A stretch of 64,000 nucleotides of DNA from Noviherbaspirillum sp. Root189 (GTDB lineage: Bacteria; Pseudomonadota; Gammaproteobacteria; Burkholderiales; Burkholderiaceae_D). Within the stretch, counting starts at the first letter, position 1. Each line of letters opens with the position of its first letter. The notes under the pieces are model-generated. The model made no database searches, had not been told where the DNA came from, and was given only the letters and a program-made list of their open reading frames with translations. The position numbers were made by a program, and so were the translations under genes. Where the stretch lies: contig NZ_LMHZ01000013.1 in assembly GCF_001428545.1 (NCBI RefSeq), positions 31,683-95,682 on the forward strand, given 5' to 3'. Of the stretch, positions 1 to 8,246 are shown in pieces.

Positions 1-695
1 ACGCCGGTCAGCATGTAAGGCAGCACCGAAGGGAACAGGATTTTGGTGACGATCTTCCACTCGGACAGGTTGAGCACCTTGGCGACATTCATGTAATCCT
101 GCGGCACGCGCTGCACGCCGACCGCGGTGTTGATGATCATCGGCCAGATCGAGCAAATGAAGATCGCCCAGATGGCAGCGGGATTGGCCGCCTTGAATAC
201 CAGCAGGCCGATCGGCAGCCATGCCAGCGGCGATACTGGCTTGAGCAGGCTCACAATGGGATTGAACATGCCGGCCAAAAACTTGAAGCGGCCAATCATG
301 AAGCCCAGCGGAATACCGACCACGGCAGCGAGGCCGAAACCGGTGGCAACGCGTTGCAGCGACAGCAGCAGGTTCCAGCCTATGCCCTGATCGTTTGGAC
401 CTTTCTGGTAAAACGGATCAGAGAATACGATGATCGCCTCCTGCAAAGTCACCATCGGTGAAGGAAATCCGCTGTTTTTCGCAGCCACGATTTCCCAGAC
501 CAGTACCAGCAGCGCGAGACCGAAAATCGGCGGCAGCACCGCCAGAAAAAAGGGTTTGAATGACCGCTTTACAGCAGACGGTTTTGCTGTGGCTGCACGC
601 GACTTCACGTGTTCCCTGGTATCTGCTTTCATCGGTGGCGACTCCGATGCCGGGTCGACCGGCTTGTTGAGGACGTTGTCCATGACTGCACTCAT
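1..695 (-). CDS. ntrB: Nitrate/nitrite ABC transporter permease (partial, C-terminus outside window)
   Basis: This is the inner-membrane permease of a nitrate-type ABC importer and would pair with the receptor gene just upstream. Reading from the ATG at 695, a Lys/Arg-rich cytoplasmic tail of about 45 residues is followed by hydrophobic segments, the first starting FFLAVLPPIFGLALLVLVWE. Later stretches such as GFGLAAVVGIPLGFMIGR are typical of the NtrB/SsuC family. The start is supported by a GGAG Shine-Dalgarno sequence 8-9 bases upstream and lies 21 bases after the receptor stop, so the two are co-transcribed. The gene runs off the window edge, so the EAA loop and C-terminus are only partly visible. 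A taurine/sulfonate permease is the alternative by fold, but the nitrate-type neighbours favour nitrate. Confidence 0.85.
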   Translation of the reverse strand, partial: MSAVMDNVLNKPVDPASESPPMKADTREHVKSRAATAKPSAVKRSFKPFFLAVLPPIFGLALLVLVWEIVAAKNSGFPSPMVTLQEAIIVFSDPFYQKGPNDQGIGWNLLLSLQRVATGFGLAAVVGIPLGFMIGRFKFLAGMFNPIVSLLKPVSPLAWLPIGLLVFKAANPAAIWAIFICSIWPMIINTAVGVQRVPQDYMNVAKVLNLSEWKIVTKILFPSVLPYMLTG

Positions 696-716
696 GATGG
701 GCTCCAGGTCGGGTAA

Positions 717-1967
717 TCAGGCTTTGATGGCAAAGGAAGACGCGTAAGCCTTCGGGTTCTTGCCGTCCCATACAGTGCCGTCGATCAGCTTCGAACTACG
801 ATAAGGATCTTTCGGCACGCTGACCTTGACCATGTTGGCCGCGTCCTTGTACAGGTCAATCTGGTTGATCTGTTTGGCGACCGCGAGGTAATCCACTTCC
901 TCCTTCAGCAAGCCCCAGCGTTTGTGCTGTGTCAGGAACCACATGCCATCGGACAGGTAGGGAAAATTCACCGCACCGTCGTTAAAGAATTTCATGTAAT
1001 TCGGATCGTCCCAGGTTTTTCCAAGGCCATTCTGATAGCGGCCGAGAATGCGCTGGTTGATCACATCGACCGAGGTGTTCACGTACGACTTGTCGGCAAT
1101 CGTTTCCGCCATCTTGTTTTTGTTCGACAAGCTGGCATCGATCCACTTGCTGGCCTCAAGCACGGCAGCCGTCATGGCGCGTGCGGTGTTCGGGTATTTC
1201 TTGACGAAGTCGGCGGTTGTGCCGAGCACTTTTTCCGGATGGTCCCGCCAGATATCTTGCGTCGTGACGCTGGTAATGCCGATGTTGTCGGCAATCGCGC
1301 GATGTCCCCATGGCTCGCCCACGCAGAATCCGTCCATGTTGCCAACACGCATATTCGCCACCATCTGCGGCGGCGGCACGGTGATGACCTTGGCGTCTTT
1401 CATCGGATTGATGCCATGTGCAGCAAGCCAGTAATACAACCACATGGCATGGGTACCGGTCGGAAAGGTCTGCGCAAACGTGTACTCGCGCTTTTCGGTC
1501 TGCATCAGCTTGGCCAGCGATGCACCATCGACCGCACCCTTGTCAGCCAGCTTCTTGGACAGTGTGATTGCCTGCCCGTTGTTATTCAATGTCATCAGCA
1601 TGGCCATGTCTTTCTTCGGGCCGCTGACGCCAAGATGGACGCCATAGATCAGGCCATACAGCACATGCGCCGCATCGAGTTCACCGTTGACCAGCTTGTC
1701 GCGCACGCCTGCCCAGGAAGCTTCCTTGGTCGGCGTGATCTTGATGCCGTATTTCTTGTCGATGCCGAGTACGGATGCCATCACGACAGACGCGCAATCG
1801 GTCAACGGAATGAAGCCAATCCTGACCTCTTCCTTTTCCGGCTTGTCGGAACCGGCAGCCCATGCCCCCTGGGTGGCGAGTCCACCGAATGCACTAGCTG
1901 TTACTGCGGCGCCCGCTTTGATGATGCTGCGGCGGGTCAAATTCGTTTTGCTTTCTTTTGTTGTCAT
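717..1967 (-). CDS. nrtA: Nitrate ABC transporter substrate-binding protein, Tat-exported
   Basis: This 416-aa periplasmic or membrane-anchored receptor captures nitrate for the NtrBC transporter. The N-terminus carries a twin-arginine signal (TRRSIIKAGAAVTASAFGG, about residues 10-30). The mature part is of the NrtA/CmpA type, with blocks such as IGFIPLTDCASVVMASVLG and MDGFCVGEPWGHRAI, the latter part of the nitrate-binding region. I chose the ATG at 1967 because GAGGG lies directly upstream; an in-frame ATG five codons earlier has no such site. The related cytoplasmic sensor NasS lacks an export signal, so this protein is the transporter receptor. It is the first gene of the operon and sits behind the sigma-54/ANTAR leader. 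Confidence 0.9.
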   Translation of the reverse strand: MTTKESKTNLTRRSIIKAGAAVTASAFGGLATQGAWAAGSDKPEKEEVRIGFIPLTDCASVVMASVLGIDKKYGIKITPTKEASWAGVRDKLVNGELDAAHVLYGLIYGVHLGVSGPKKDMAMLMTLNNNGQAITLSKKLADKGAVDGASLAKLMQTEKREYTFAQTFPTGTHAMWLYYWLAAHGINPMKDAKVITVPPPQMVANMRVGNMDGFCVGEPWGHRAIADNIGITSVTTQDIWRDHPEKVLGTTADFVKKYPNTARAMTAAVLEASKWIDASLSNKNKMAETIADKSYVNTSVDVINQRILGRYQNGLGKTWDDPNYMKFFNDGAVNFPYLSDGMWFLTQHKRWGLLKEEVDYLAVAKQINQIDLYKDAANMVKVSVPKDPYRSSKLIDGTVWDGKNPKAYASSFAIKA

Positions 1968-1997
1968 GATTCCCTCATGCATGGCCTTGAAACCGGC

Positions 1998-2054
1998 AAA
2001 AAGAAAGGCGTCCGGTCACTGCAAGCGGAAGCTCGCGGTGACTGGGACGCCTTT
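1998..2054 (-). terminator. Attenuator terminator in the nrtA leader
   Basis: Read on the minus strand, AAAGGCGTCC (2054-2045) pairs with GGACGCCTTT (2013-2004). An inner GTCAC/GTGAC stem and a terminal GCGAGC-TTCC-GCTTGC hairpin extend the structure, and CTTTTT follows at 2003-1998. It ends about 30 bases before the nrtA start codon. An intrinsic terminator inside the leader is what an ANTAR antiterminator would need to override. Confidence 0.85.
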
Positions 2055-2061
2055 GTCCAAA

Positions 2062-2119
2062 TGCGATGACCACCATTGGTCATCGCAGTGTTACTGATCG
2101 GTGCGCCAGCATTGGCACA
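2062..2119 (-). promoter_or_regulatory. Tandem-hairpin ANTAR antitermination element in the nrtA leader
   Basis: Two hairpins follow each other in the predicted transcript. The first (2119-2102) has stem TGTGCC/GGCGCA, with one G-U pair, and hexaloop AATGCT. The second (2087-2062) has a perfect 10-bp stem TGCGATGACC/GGTCATCGCA and hexaloop AATGGT. Both hexaloops have A at position 1 and G at position 4, the known signature of ANTAR-protein RNA targets (NasR, NasT, EutV). The terminator follows directly, and nasT is the adjacent upstream gene. Binding of NasT here to allow read-through in nitrate is inferred from the family. Confidence 0.85.
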
Positions 2120-2130
2120 TCTGTCTGGTT

Positions 2131-2146
2131 TGCAAGCCCTGTGCCA
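2131..2146 (-). promoter_or_regulatory. Sigma-54 (-24/-12) promoter of the nitrate transporter operon
   Basis: On the minus strand TGGCAC-N5-TTGCA (2146-2131) matches the RpoN consensus at the invariant GG and GC. The predicted transcription start, about 12 bases beyond the -12 GC, is near 2121, immediately before the first leader hairpin at 2119. This links the operon to nitrogen limitation through an NtrC-type activator. Confidence 0.85.
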
Positions 2147-2206
2147 ACCCGGCGTGAAGCGTATTGATGCGAATTGATGCGAATTGATCCGGATCAGGTC
2201 GGGAAC

Positions 2207-2223
2207 CGCACCCCGATTGTGCA
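2207..2223 (-). promoter_or_regulatory. Candidate NtrC-type activator site
   Basis: The 17-bp sequence on the minus strand begins TGCAC and ends GTGCG around a 7-bp centre. It matches both outer arms of the NtrC site (TGCACC-N5-GGTGCA) imperfectly. It lies about 90 bp upstream of the predicted sigma-54 start, a usual distance for an enhancer. A tandem 10-bp direct repeat (TTCGCATCAA, twice) lies between it and the promoter. Confidence 0.45.
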
Positions 2224-2274
2224 ACGCATTAAAACGGGGCGGTGCACGTTACATGCTGGGGATACTGAGAGCAC

Positions 2275-2898
2275 TTAAATGAGCAGATCGGCGACGTCGA
2301 TCATGCGCTGGGCTACTTCGGACAGCTTGAGATTCTTGTCCATGGCGAGGCGGCGCAGCTTTCGGTAGGCTTCATCTTCCGAGCAATGATGCCGTTCCAT
2401 CAATAAGCCCTTGGCGCGCTCGATTACCTTGCGCTCGGCGAGCTTCATCTTGGTTTCGGAAAGTTCGTGGCGCAGTTTCTGGTCGACTTCGAAGCGCGCC
2501 AGTGCAACGTCGAGCACGGCCTTTACGCGCTCCGCCGACAGTCCCGCGACGACATAGGCCGAGACGCCCGCCTCGATGGCGGCGTGCATCTTTTCCTTGT
2601 CGTTGTCTTCGGTGAAGCAGACGATGGGACGTCGCTCATTGGCAGTGGCCGCAACGACTTTCTTCAGCGCGGCATCGGATTGCTCATCGACGATGATGAC
2701 GTCCGGTTGCAGTTGCACGATCTGTTCTTCCAGATCCGCATCGGGCGGCAATGCCGCAAGGATGTTATAGCCGCCTTCCAGCAACCCGATGCGCAGGGCG
2801 CGTGCCCGTTCCGCCTGGATCTGTGCGGCATGGCTGGCCCCTTCCGGCACGACGAGGGAGTTGATAACGACGATTTTCAGCTGTTTGGGATCGCTCAT
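2275..2898 (-). CDS. nasT: ANTAR-domain response regulator/antiterminator NasT
   Basis: This 207-aa protein has an N-terminal pseudo-receiver domain (about residues 8-130) and a C-terminal ANTAR domain (about 140-205). The ANTAR domain shows the helical pattern VIERAKGLLMERHHCSEDEA followed by AYRKLRRLAMDKNLKLSEVA. ANTAR proteins bind paired RNA hairpins and prevent termination. NasT does this for nitrate and nitrite assimilation genes and is restrained by NasS in other proteobacteria. The ATG at 2898 follows a weak AGGC site; an upstream in-frame start would give an implausible 50-residue extension. The target hairpins lie only 155-215 bp downstream, in the nrtA leader. No nasS is visible in the window. 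Confidence 0.9.
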   Translation of the reverse strand: MSDPKQLKIVVINSLVVPEGASHAAQIQAERARALRIGLLEGGYNILAALPPDADLEEQIVQLQPDVIIVDEQSDAALKKVVAATANERRPIVCFTEDNDKEKMHAAIEAGVSAYVVAGLSAERVKAVLDVALARFEVDQKLRHELSETKMKLAERKVIERAKGLLMERHHCSEDEAYRKLRRLAMDKNLKLSEVAQRMIDVADLLI

Positions 2899-2967
2899 GA
2901 TTTGCCTATGGTGGACTTCCTTTAAAATAGAGCTTTGCAAGAAGCTTGCCATCCACCATTTCTTTCC

Positions 2968-3996
2968 ATGATCGTTCTCGGCGTCGAATCCTCCTGTGAT
3001 GAAACCGGCCTGGCGTTGTATGACACACAACGCGGCCTTCTCGCGCATGCCTTGTATTCACAGGTTGCCATGCATGAGGAATATGGCGGCGTGGTGCCTG
3101 AACTCGCATCACGCGACCATATCCGCCGCGCCATTCCGCTGCTTGAGCAAGTTTTGAACAATGCCTCGGTACCGCGCAGCGCGATTGATGCCATTGCATA
3201 CACACAGGGCCCGGGGCTGGCCGGCGCCTTGCTGGTGGGCGCGTCGGTCGCCTGTGGCCTCGGCCTGGCACTTGACCGGCCGGTACTGGGCGTGCATCAC
3301 CTTGAAGGCCACCTGTTGTCGCCTTTGCTTGCCAAAGAGCGGCCGGAGTTTCCATTTGTTGCGCTGCTCATTTCCGGTGGCCACACGCAACTGATGCGGG
3401 TCGATGGCGTTGGCCAGTACGAATTGCTTGGCGAAACCTTGGATGATGCGGCGGGTGAAGCTTTTGACAAGTCAGCCAAACTGCTTGGCCTTGGCTATCC
3501 GGGCGGACCTGCGATTTCCCGGCTTGCCGAGTTCGGCGATTCCGGCGCTTATCAGTTGCCGCGCCCCATGCTGCATTCGAAAGATCTCAATTTCAGCTTC
3601 TCCGGCCTCAAAACCGCGGTGCTTACCCTGGTCAAAAAGCAAACGGTCAACATTTGCGAACAGGACAAGGCCAACATTGCGCGCGCCTTCGTCGATGCGA
3701 TCGTCGACGTGCTGGTTGCAAAGTGCCTGGCAGCGTTGAAACAGACCGGCCTGAAACGATTGGTGATTGCCGGTGGTGTCGGCGCGAACCGTCAGCTGCG
3801 CGAAGCACTGAACGACGCCGCACAAAAGAAGCGCTTCCGCGTGTTCTATCCTGAGCTGGAGTTTTGCACCGATAATGGCGCGATGATCGCGTTTGCCGGC
3901 GCGATGCGCCTGCAGATCAATCCGGATGCCGCAAAACGCGATTATGCGTTCAATGTGCGGCCGCGCTGGCCGCTGGATGAATTGCGGGTGGTGTGA
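2968..3996 (+). CDS. tsaD: tRNA N6-threonylcarbamoyladenosine transferase subunit TsaD
   Basis: This 342-aa Kae1/YgjD-family protein transfers threonylcarbamoyl to A37 of ANN-decoding tRNAs. The N-terminal [12 protein letters not shown] and the metal-binding HHLEGH (H111 and H115) are intact, as are the later [11 protein letters not shown] and [13 protein letters not shown] motifs. The length is normal for bacterial TsaD. The start at 2968 gives the canonical [14 protein letters not shown]-terminus. It is divergent from nasT with about 70 bp between the starts. Its partner tsaE is at 22.4 kb. Confidence 0.97.
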   Translation: MIVLGVESSCDETGLALYDTQRGLLAHALYSQVAMHEEYGGVVPELASRDHIRRAIPLLEQVLNNASVPRSAIDAIAYTQGPGLAGALLVGASVACGLGLALDRPVLGVHHLEGHLLSPLLAKERPEFPFVALLISGGHTQLMRVDGVGQYELLGETLDDAAGEAFDKSAKLLGLGYPGGPAISRLAEFGDSGAYQLPRPMLHSKDLNFSFSGLKTAVLTLVKKQTVNICEQDKANIARAFVDAIVDVLVAKCLAALKQTGLKRLVIAGGVGANRQLREALNDAAQKKRFRVFYPELEFCTDNGAMIAFAGAMRLQINPDAAKRDYAFNVRPRWPLDELRVV

Positions 3997-4116
3997 TGGT
4001 GTGAGCAGTCATCGCATTGCTTCTGGCAGATCGTCCGGTTGAATCAGACGGCCTTGCAATCTACATAGCCCGAACGTAGCTCACTTCCTTGTCCATTGAA
4101 GGTGTGAAGCGTCTAC

Positions 4117-4992
4117 TCAAAAGCGGTCGCCAGGATACTTCAGCGATTCCCGCAGCAGATTTCCCATCGGGATATTCATGTTTGCCCCACCGGGACCGGA
4201 GCGGTTCATGAACCAGTAGTTGTACATCGCGTAAATTTCCCGGCTTTCCACGGTGCGCACGATTTCCTTGTCCACCAGCTTCTTGAATGCGGGATCATCC
4301 TTCCGCAGCATGATCGCGTAAGGCTCCACTGACAGCGGATCGCCGACAATGGCGAACTTGTTCGGGTCCCTGGACAATGCCTTCAGGCCGTATAGCAGCA
4401 CATCGTCCATCGGAAAGGCATCCGCCTTGCCCTGCTCCACCATCGCAAACGATGCCATATCATCGCTGCCCTCCACAATGCCGACGTTCAATGTGCGGAC
4501 GTTACTGCGTTCGTTCAGCAATTTGATGGTGGTCGTCCCTTTGGTGATGACGACCTTGCGATCACGCAGGTCAGGCCAGTTACGAATATCACTTTCCGAC
4601 CTGACCAGCATGCGGACCGAAGCGAAAAAATGCGGAATGGCGAAGCTGACTTTTGCACGTCGCTCTTCTGTATTGGTGGTCGAACCACATTCCATGTCGG
4701 CGCGGCCATTGATGATCGCGGAGAATCGCGACGACGAATCCACCGGCACGAATGCCACGGCGAGTTGCGGCATTTTCAGTTCACGTTTGACCGCTTCCAC
4801 GATCTTCAAACAGAGATCGATCGAATAGCCAGTGACCTTCTTGTTTTCATTGAGATAGGAGAACGGCGGCGAATCCCGGTAGGCCAACACGATCGTCTGC
4901 GTTTCGCGAATCTTTGACAAAGTCTCGGCAAGGGCGGAGGCTGTCGCCAGCATGGCGGCCAACACAAACATACTTCCTGCAATGCGCTTCAT
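4117..4992 (-). CDS. Amino-acid ABC transporter substrate-binding protein (GltI-like)
   Basis: This 291-aa periplasmic receptor of the SBP_bac_3 (PBPb) family has a Sec signal peptide (about residues 1-22, cleavage after ASALA). The mature start resembles glutamate/aspartate receptors (ETLSKIRETQTIVLAYRDSP). Family motifs include FSAIINGRADMECGSTTNTEERR and VITKGTTTIKLLNE. AAGGAAACC before the ATG at 4992 supports the start. No permease or ATPase gene adjoins it, so it is an orphan receptor here. Glutamate/aspartate specificity is inferred from the GltI-like GRADMECGSTTNT block. Confidence 0.85.
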   Translation of the reverse strand: MKRIAGSMFVLAAMLATASALAETLSKIRETQTIVLAYRDSPPFSYLNENKKVTGYSIDLCLKIVEAVKRELKMPQLAVAFVPVDSSSRFSAIINGRADMECGSTTNTEERRAKVSFAIPHFFASVRMLVRSESDIRNWPDLRDRKVVITKGTTTIKLLNERSNVRTLNVGIVEGSDDMASFAMVEQGKADAFPMDDVLLYGLKALSRDPNKFAIVGDPLSVEPYAIMLRKDDPAFKKLVDKEIVRTVESREIYAMYNYWFMNRSGPGGANMNIPMGNLLRESLKYPGDRF

Positions 4993-5212
4993 GGTTTCCT
5001 TGACTGCATCAACGGCGGGGAGACAAATGCAATCGACCAGTCTAAATAAAATCCCGCAGTTTTTTGCTAGGCAATCGGCGAAAAACCATGCATAAAATTT
5101 GTACGAAAAACCATACGCTTACGCGCAAGCGATCACATATCGGCGCGCTGGCAGATCATGGATGCAGCATCGGGGCTTGTTACTACGTGACCAGAGGCGG
5201 CGGCGTGGCTGT

Positions 5213-5905
5213 TTAATCCCCGGTGGGTGATAGCTGGAACGACCGGACCTTGTCCCAGCGCCGCAAATACTCCGCCAGCTTAGGCGTGTTGCTGGAGTCG
5301 ATGGTCTGAATAACCATACGGTATTCGAACGAAACGCCGTCCTCGTTCACCCGGTAACTCATGTTCGCCACCGTAAAACCATACTCCTTCAGCAGTGCGC
5401 GAATTTCTTCTTCCGGCACCGTGTCGCTGCGATCGAAGCGCAGCAGATGATGCGCATAAGAATGTGAGGGCATCATTGCCTCGATACGGCGGAAAAACGA
5501 AAGAATGCCGACGGTGAGCAACGTGGCGAGGATCGCCGGATAATAAAAGCCGATGCCGATCAGGACACCAATGGCGGCTGTGATCCAGATGGAGGCTGCG
5601 GTGGTCAGGCCCCGTACGCTGAGCCCCTCCTTGAAGATTACGCCGGCACCCAGAAAACCGATGCCGGTCATGATGCCCTGTGCCATGCGTGTCGGATCGG
5701 TACGTATCATTTCACTGTCCATGCCCGGCAACCAGGTCGATTGGTACAGCATGACCAGCATCAGGAGGCTGGACGCGACGCATACCAGCGTGTGGGTACG
5801 AAATCCGGCGGGTCGCGCGTGATAGCTGCGTTCAAGCCCGATAATGCCGCCGGCGATCAGAGCGCCGAGCAGGTGAACTGCAATGTTAACGTAATCATTA
5901 TCCAT
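5213..5905 (-). CDS. mgtC: MgtC/SapB family inner-membrane protein
   Basis: This 230-aa protein has about five transmembrane segments in its first 145 residues, including HLLGALIAGGIIGLERSYH, GIMTGIGFLGAGVIFKEG and LTTAASIWITAAIGVLIGIG. These are the MgtC signature. A C-terminal soluble domain of about 80 residues (from around 148) looks ACT-like. MgtC proteins modulate F-type ATP synthase and Mg2+/virulence physiology in enterobacteria and mycobacteria. The role in this organism is inferred. It is a stand-alone gene; plsY lies 91 bp upstream on the same strand. Confidence 0.88.
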   Translation of the reverse strand: MDNDYVNIAVHLLGALIAGGIIGLERSYHARPAGFRTHTLVCVASSLLMLVMLYQSTWLPGMDSEMIRTDPTRMAQGIMTGIGFLGAGVIFKEGLSVRGLTTAASIWITAAIGVLIGIGFYYPAILATLLTVGILSFFRRIEAMMPSHSYAHHLLRFDRSDTVPEEEIRALLKEYGFTVANMSYRVNEDGVSFEYRMVIQTIDSSNTPKLAEYLRRWDKVRSFQLSPTGD

Positions 5906-5996
5906 CCCCGCTCCTTGTTATTTTTTATAAAGCATACCGCGATTGCGGGAAGGATGGATAGACGTGTAGCAATCTGCTGTCGGAATGGACGCCGGC

Positions 5997-6602
5997 TTAT
6001 TTTTTCTTGCTGCCGAGTCGGCTTTCCTTGCCAGCCATCAGGTTGGCAATGTTCTGGCGATGACGATAGATCAACAGGGCGCTCATCACAAGGATGGCCA
6101 AAAGAATGCCGTCGGTACCGAACAGCAGCCCATAGTAAAAAGGGGCGAAGACGCTGGCCACCAGCGCGGCCAGCGATGAATACCGGAAGGCGTAGGCAAT
6201 AACGATCCAGGTCACAATGGTTGCGAGGCCGAGCCAGCCATTGATTCCGATCAGGACACCCAGCATGGTCGCAACGCCTTTGCCGCCGACAAAGCGTGTG
6301 AATAGCGGCCACAGATGGCCGACGAACACGGCGAGTGCGACCAACGCAATGCCGGCATCGCCTACGCCATTCTGCGGCCCCAGGCGCATGGCCAGCCATA
6401 CCGCAAACCAGCCTTTGGCGCCGTCACCGAGCAAGGTCAACGCAGCTGCGGCCTTATTGCCGCTACGCAGCACGTTGGTGGCCCCTGGGTTCTTTGAACC
6501 ATAGGTACGCGGATCAGCGAGCCGGAAGATCCTGCTCATGACCACCGCAAACGATACCGAGCCGATCAGGTAAGCGGCGACGGCAAACAAAACTGTATTC
6601 AT
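5997..6602 (-). CDS. plsY: Glycerol-3-phosphate acyltransferase PlsY
   Basis: This 201-aa polytopic membrane enzyme acylates glycerol-3-phosphate from acyl-phosphate to form lysophosphatidate. The three PlsY motifs are visible: [14 protein letters not shown] [16 protein letters not shown] near the N-terminus, [19 protein letters not shown] (about 30-48), and [14 protein letters not shown] (about 105-118). Five transmembrane segments fit the family. The tail is Lys-rich (SRLGSKKK). The next phospholipid enzyme, a PlsC homologue, is at 47 kb. Confidence 0.96.
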   Translation of the reverse strand: MNTVLFAVAAYLIGSVSFAVVMSRIFRLADPRTYGSKNPGATNVLRSGNKAAAALTLLGDGAKGWFAVWLAMRLGPQNGVGDAGIALVALAVFVGHLWPLFTRFVGGKGVATMLGVLIGINGWLGLATIVTWIVIAYAFRYSSLAALVASVFAPFYYGLLFGTDGILLAILVMSALLIYRHRQNIANLMAGKESRLGSKKK

Positions 6603-6636
6603 TTCATCCTTTCAATGGGGTACCACCACAACGGCA

Positions 6637-7128
6637 TTATTCTTCGAGCGCGCATTTCACGGGCTTGGCTGGCAGGACGACCGGAATGACTTTCGGGTCG
6701 ATGCCGATCAGATAACCGCGGCGGCCACCGTTGATATAGATCCGGTCGAGATCGAGAATGCTTTGCTCGACATACACCGGCATGGCTTTTTTGGTGCCGA
6801 AGGGAGAGGTGCCGCCAACCAGGAAACCTGAATGACGGTTGGCGGCTTCGGGTTTGCAGGGCTCGACCGACTTGCAGCCGATCTGGCGCGCCAGGTTTTT
6901 GGTAGAGACCTTGCGATCGCCATGCATCAGCACGATCATTGGTTTGGCCGCCTCGTCCTGCATGATCAGGGTCTTGACCACATGATGTTCATCCACTCCC
7001 AGTTCGCGGGCAGACACCGCAGTGCCGCCATGCTCTTCATACGCATAGGGATGCTCGGAAAAAGCGATTCCCTGCTTGCGCAGAAATTGGGTGGCCGGAG
7101 TCTCGGAGATATGTTCTTTTTTTGCCAT
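6637..7128 (-). CDS. ybaK: Cys-tRNA(Pro) deacylase (YbaK/EbsC)
   Basis: This 163-aa protein of the YbaK/ProX editing family hydrolyses Cys-tRNAPro made by mistake by prolyl-tRNA synthetase. The conserved lysine lies in ELGVDEHHVVKTLIMQ, and the family motifs VLMHGDRKVSTKNLARQIG and GFLVGGTSPFGTKKAMPVY are intact. The length matches E. coli YbaK (159 aa). It lies 34 bp upstream of plsY on the same strand, so the two may share a transcript although they are functionally unrelated. Confidence 0.93.
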   Translation of the reverse strand: MAKKEHISETPATQFLRKQGIAFSEHPYAYEEHGGTAVSARELGVDEHHVVKTLIMQDEAAKPMIVLMHGDRKVSTKNLARQIGCKSVEPCKPEAANRHSGFLVGGTSPFGTKKAMPVYVEQSILDLDRIYINGGRRGYLIGIDPKVIPVVLPAKPVKCALEE

Positions 7129-7422
7129 GGTTCAAATTCAAATTGCGGAGCACATTATGCAGCAAGATCCGCTCTTTGCAAGACGGCAGGGCATGCCTTA
7201 TGCGAGTGACAGACACAGGTGATTTTCTCGTTCACGATCTTTATGGGGAATTTTGATGAAAAAGTTGGGAAATGGTAAATTGCAAGAAAAACAACTTAAG
7301 CCGCGCTGTTTTCCTGATGGATGCTTAGCTCTCTGCGATATGCCTCAAGTAATTCTTCTTATCATTGGCTTTATTCCTGTCCGGAAAATTTCCGTTGCCC
7401 GCTGATAGATAAAGATCAATTA

Positions 7423-7443
7423 TTTTTGTGCGCCGCACAAAAA
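7423..7443. promoter_or_regulatory. Perfect operator-like palindrome upstream of phaP
   Basis: TTTTTGTGC-GCC-GCACAAAAA has perfect 9-bp arms and ends 4 bp before the -35 box of the phasin promoter. An imperfect copy (TTGTTGC-AGC-GCACAA, 7481-7496) covers the predicted start site. The same core recurs at 13277-13293. A PhaR-type repressor is a plausible ligand, since phasin genes are commonly PhaR targets; this is inference. Confidence 0.6.
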
Positions 7444-7447
7444 CGTC

Positions 7448-7475
7448 TTGACTTCGATAGCTCAGCCTTTAGAAT
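7448..7475 (+). promoter_or_regulatory. Sigma-70 promoter of phaP
   Basis: TTGACT (7448-7453) and TAGAAT (7470-7475) are separated by 16 bp, which places the start near 7482. That is about 70 bp before the phasin ATG. The two palindromes flank and overlap this promoter. Confidence 0.7.
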
Positions 7476-7550
7476 AGTCATTGTTGCAGCGCACAATAAG
7501 TCTGCTATTAACCTACCCTATTCACTGCATTTCCTTTTTAGGAGAAGACC

Positions 7551-8114
7551 ATGTTTAACACTCCCGAGCAATTTTCCTCCGCCGCCAAAGCCAACTTTGA
7601 AGCTCAGGTTTCCCTGTTCAACAGCCTCTTCGGCAAAGCATTTGAGAGCGTCGAAAAAGTTGTTGACCTGAATTTGAATGTAGCGAAGGCATCGCTGGAA
7701 GACACATCGATTGCAGCACGCCAGTTGCTGTCTGCAAAAGACCCTCAGGAATTTTTCTCGCTGACCGCCGCACAAGCTCAACCAACCGCTGCGAAGGCAA
7801 TCGCCTATGGTCGTCACCTTGCTGGTATCGTGACCGCCGCCCAGGCTGAACTGAGCCGTGTCACCGAAGAGCAGATCGCCGAAACCGGCCGCAAGGTATC
7901 TGCCCTCGTCGACGACGTATCCAAGAATGCCCCGGCCGGTTCGGAAAACGTTGTTGCCATGTTCAAAACCGCGCTGGGTAATGCTAATGCAGGTTATGAG
8001 CAGTTCACCAAAACTGCCAAGCAGGCAGCTGAAGTGATGGAAGCGAACATGAATTCCGCCGTCACCCAGTTCTCGCAAGTCGCGGAAAAGACAGCTGGCC
8101 GTACACGCAAGTAA
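7551..8114 (+). CDS. phaP: Phasin family protein (PHB granule-associated)
   Basis: This 187-aa, almost fully alpha-helical protein begins MFNTPEQFSSAAKANFEAQ, the phasin_2 family N-terminus of betaproteobacteria. It continues with amphipathic helices (AFESVEKVVDLNLNVAKASL) and an Ala-rich C-terminus that ends GRTRK. Phasins coat polyhydroxybutyrate granules and control their size and number. AGGAGA sits 6 bp before the ATG, and a strong terminator follows at 8142. The gene is monocistronic. The flanking palindromes suggest repression when no PHB is present. Confidence 0.93.
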   Translation: MFNTPEQFSSAAKANFEAQVSLFNSLFGKAFESVEKVVDLNLNVAKASLEDTSIAARQLLSAKDPQEFFSLTAAQAQPTAAKAIAYGRHLAGIVTAAQAELSRVTEEQIAETGRKVSALVDDVSKNAPAGSENVVAMFKTALGNANAGYEQFTKTAKQAAEVMEANMNSAVTQFSQVAEKTAGRTRK

Positions 8115-8141
8115 TCCTTCATCCCGGATTCCGGATGATGC

Positions 8142-8171
8142 AAAACGGGCCGCAATGCGGCCCGTTTTTTT
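8142..8171 (+). terminator. Rho-independent terminator of phaP
   Basis: AAAACGGGCCGC-AAT-GCGGCCCGTTTT forms a long GC-rich stem followed by a run of T residues. It begins 27 bp after the phasin stop codon. Confidence 0.93.
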
Positions 8172-8246
8172 ATTGGTGATACAAGGCAGCGCTGCTCAAA
8201 TTTATGCGGGAATCCCCTTTTACCGCGAGATGAAGGCGATGATCGC

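Noticed and set aside
717..1967. NasS nitrate sensor instead of NrtA
   Set aside because: The clear twin-arginine export signal and the downstream permease show it is the transporter receptor; NasS is cytoplasmic.
924..2069. 381-codon open frame antisense to nrtA
   Set aside because: It covers the nrtA gene and its leader on the opposite strand, has no recognisable domain and no ribosome site. It results from codon bias in the real gene.
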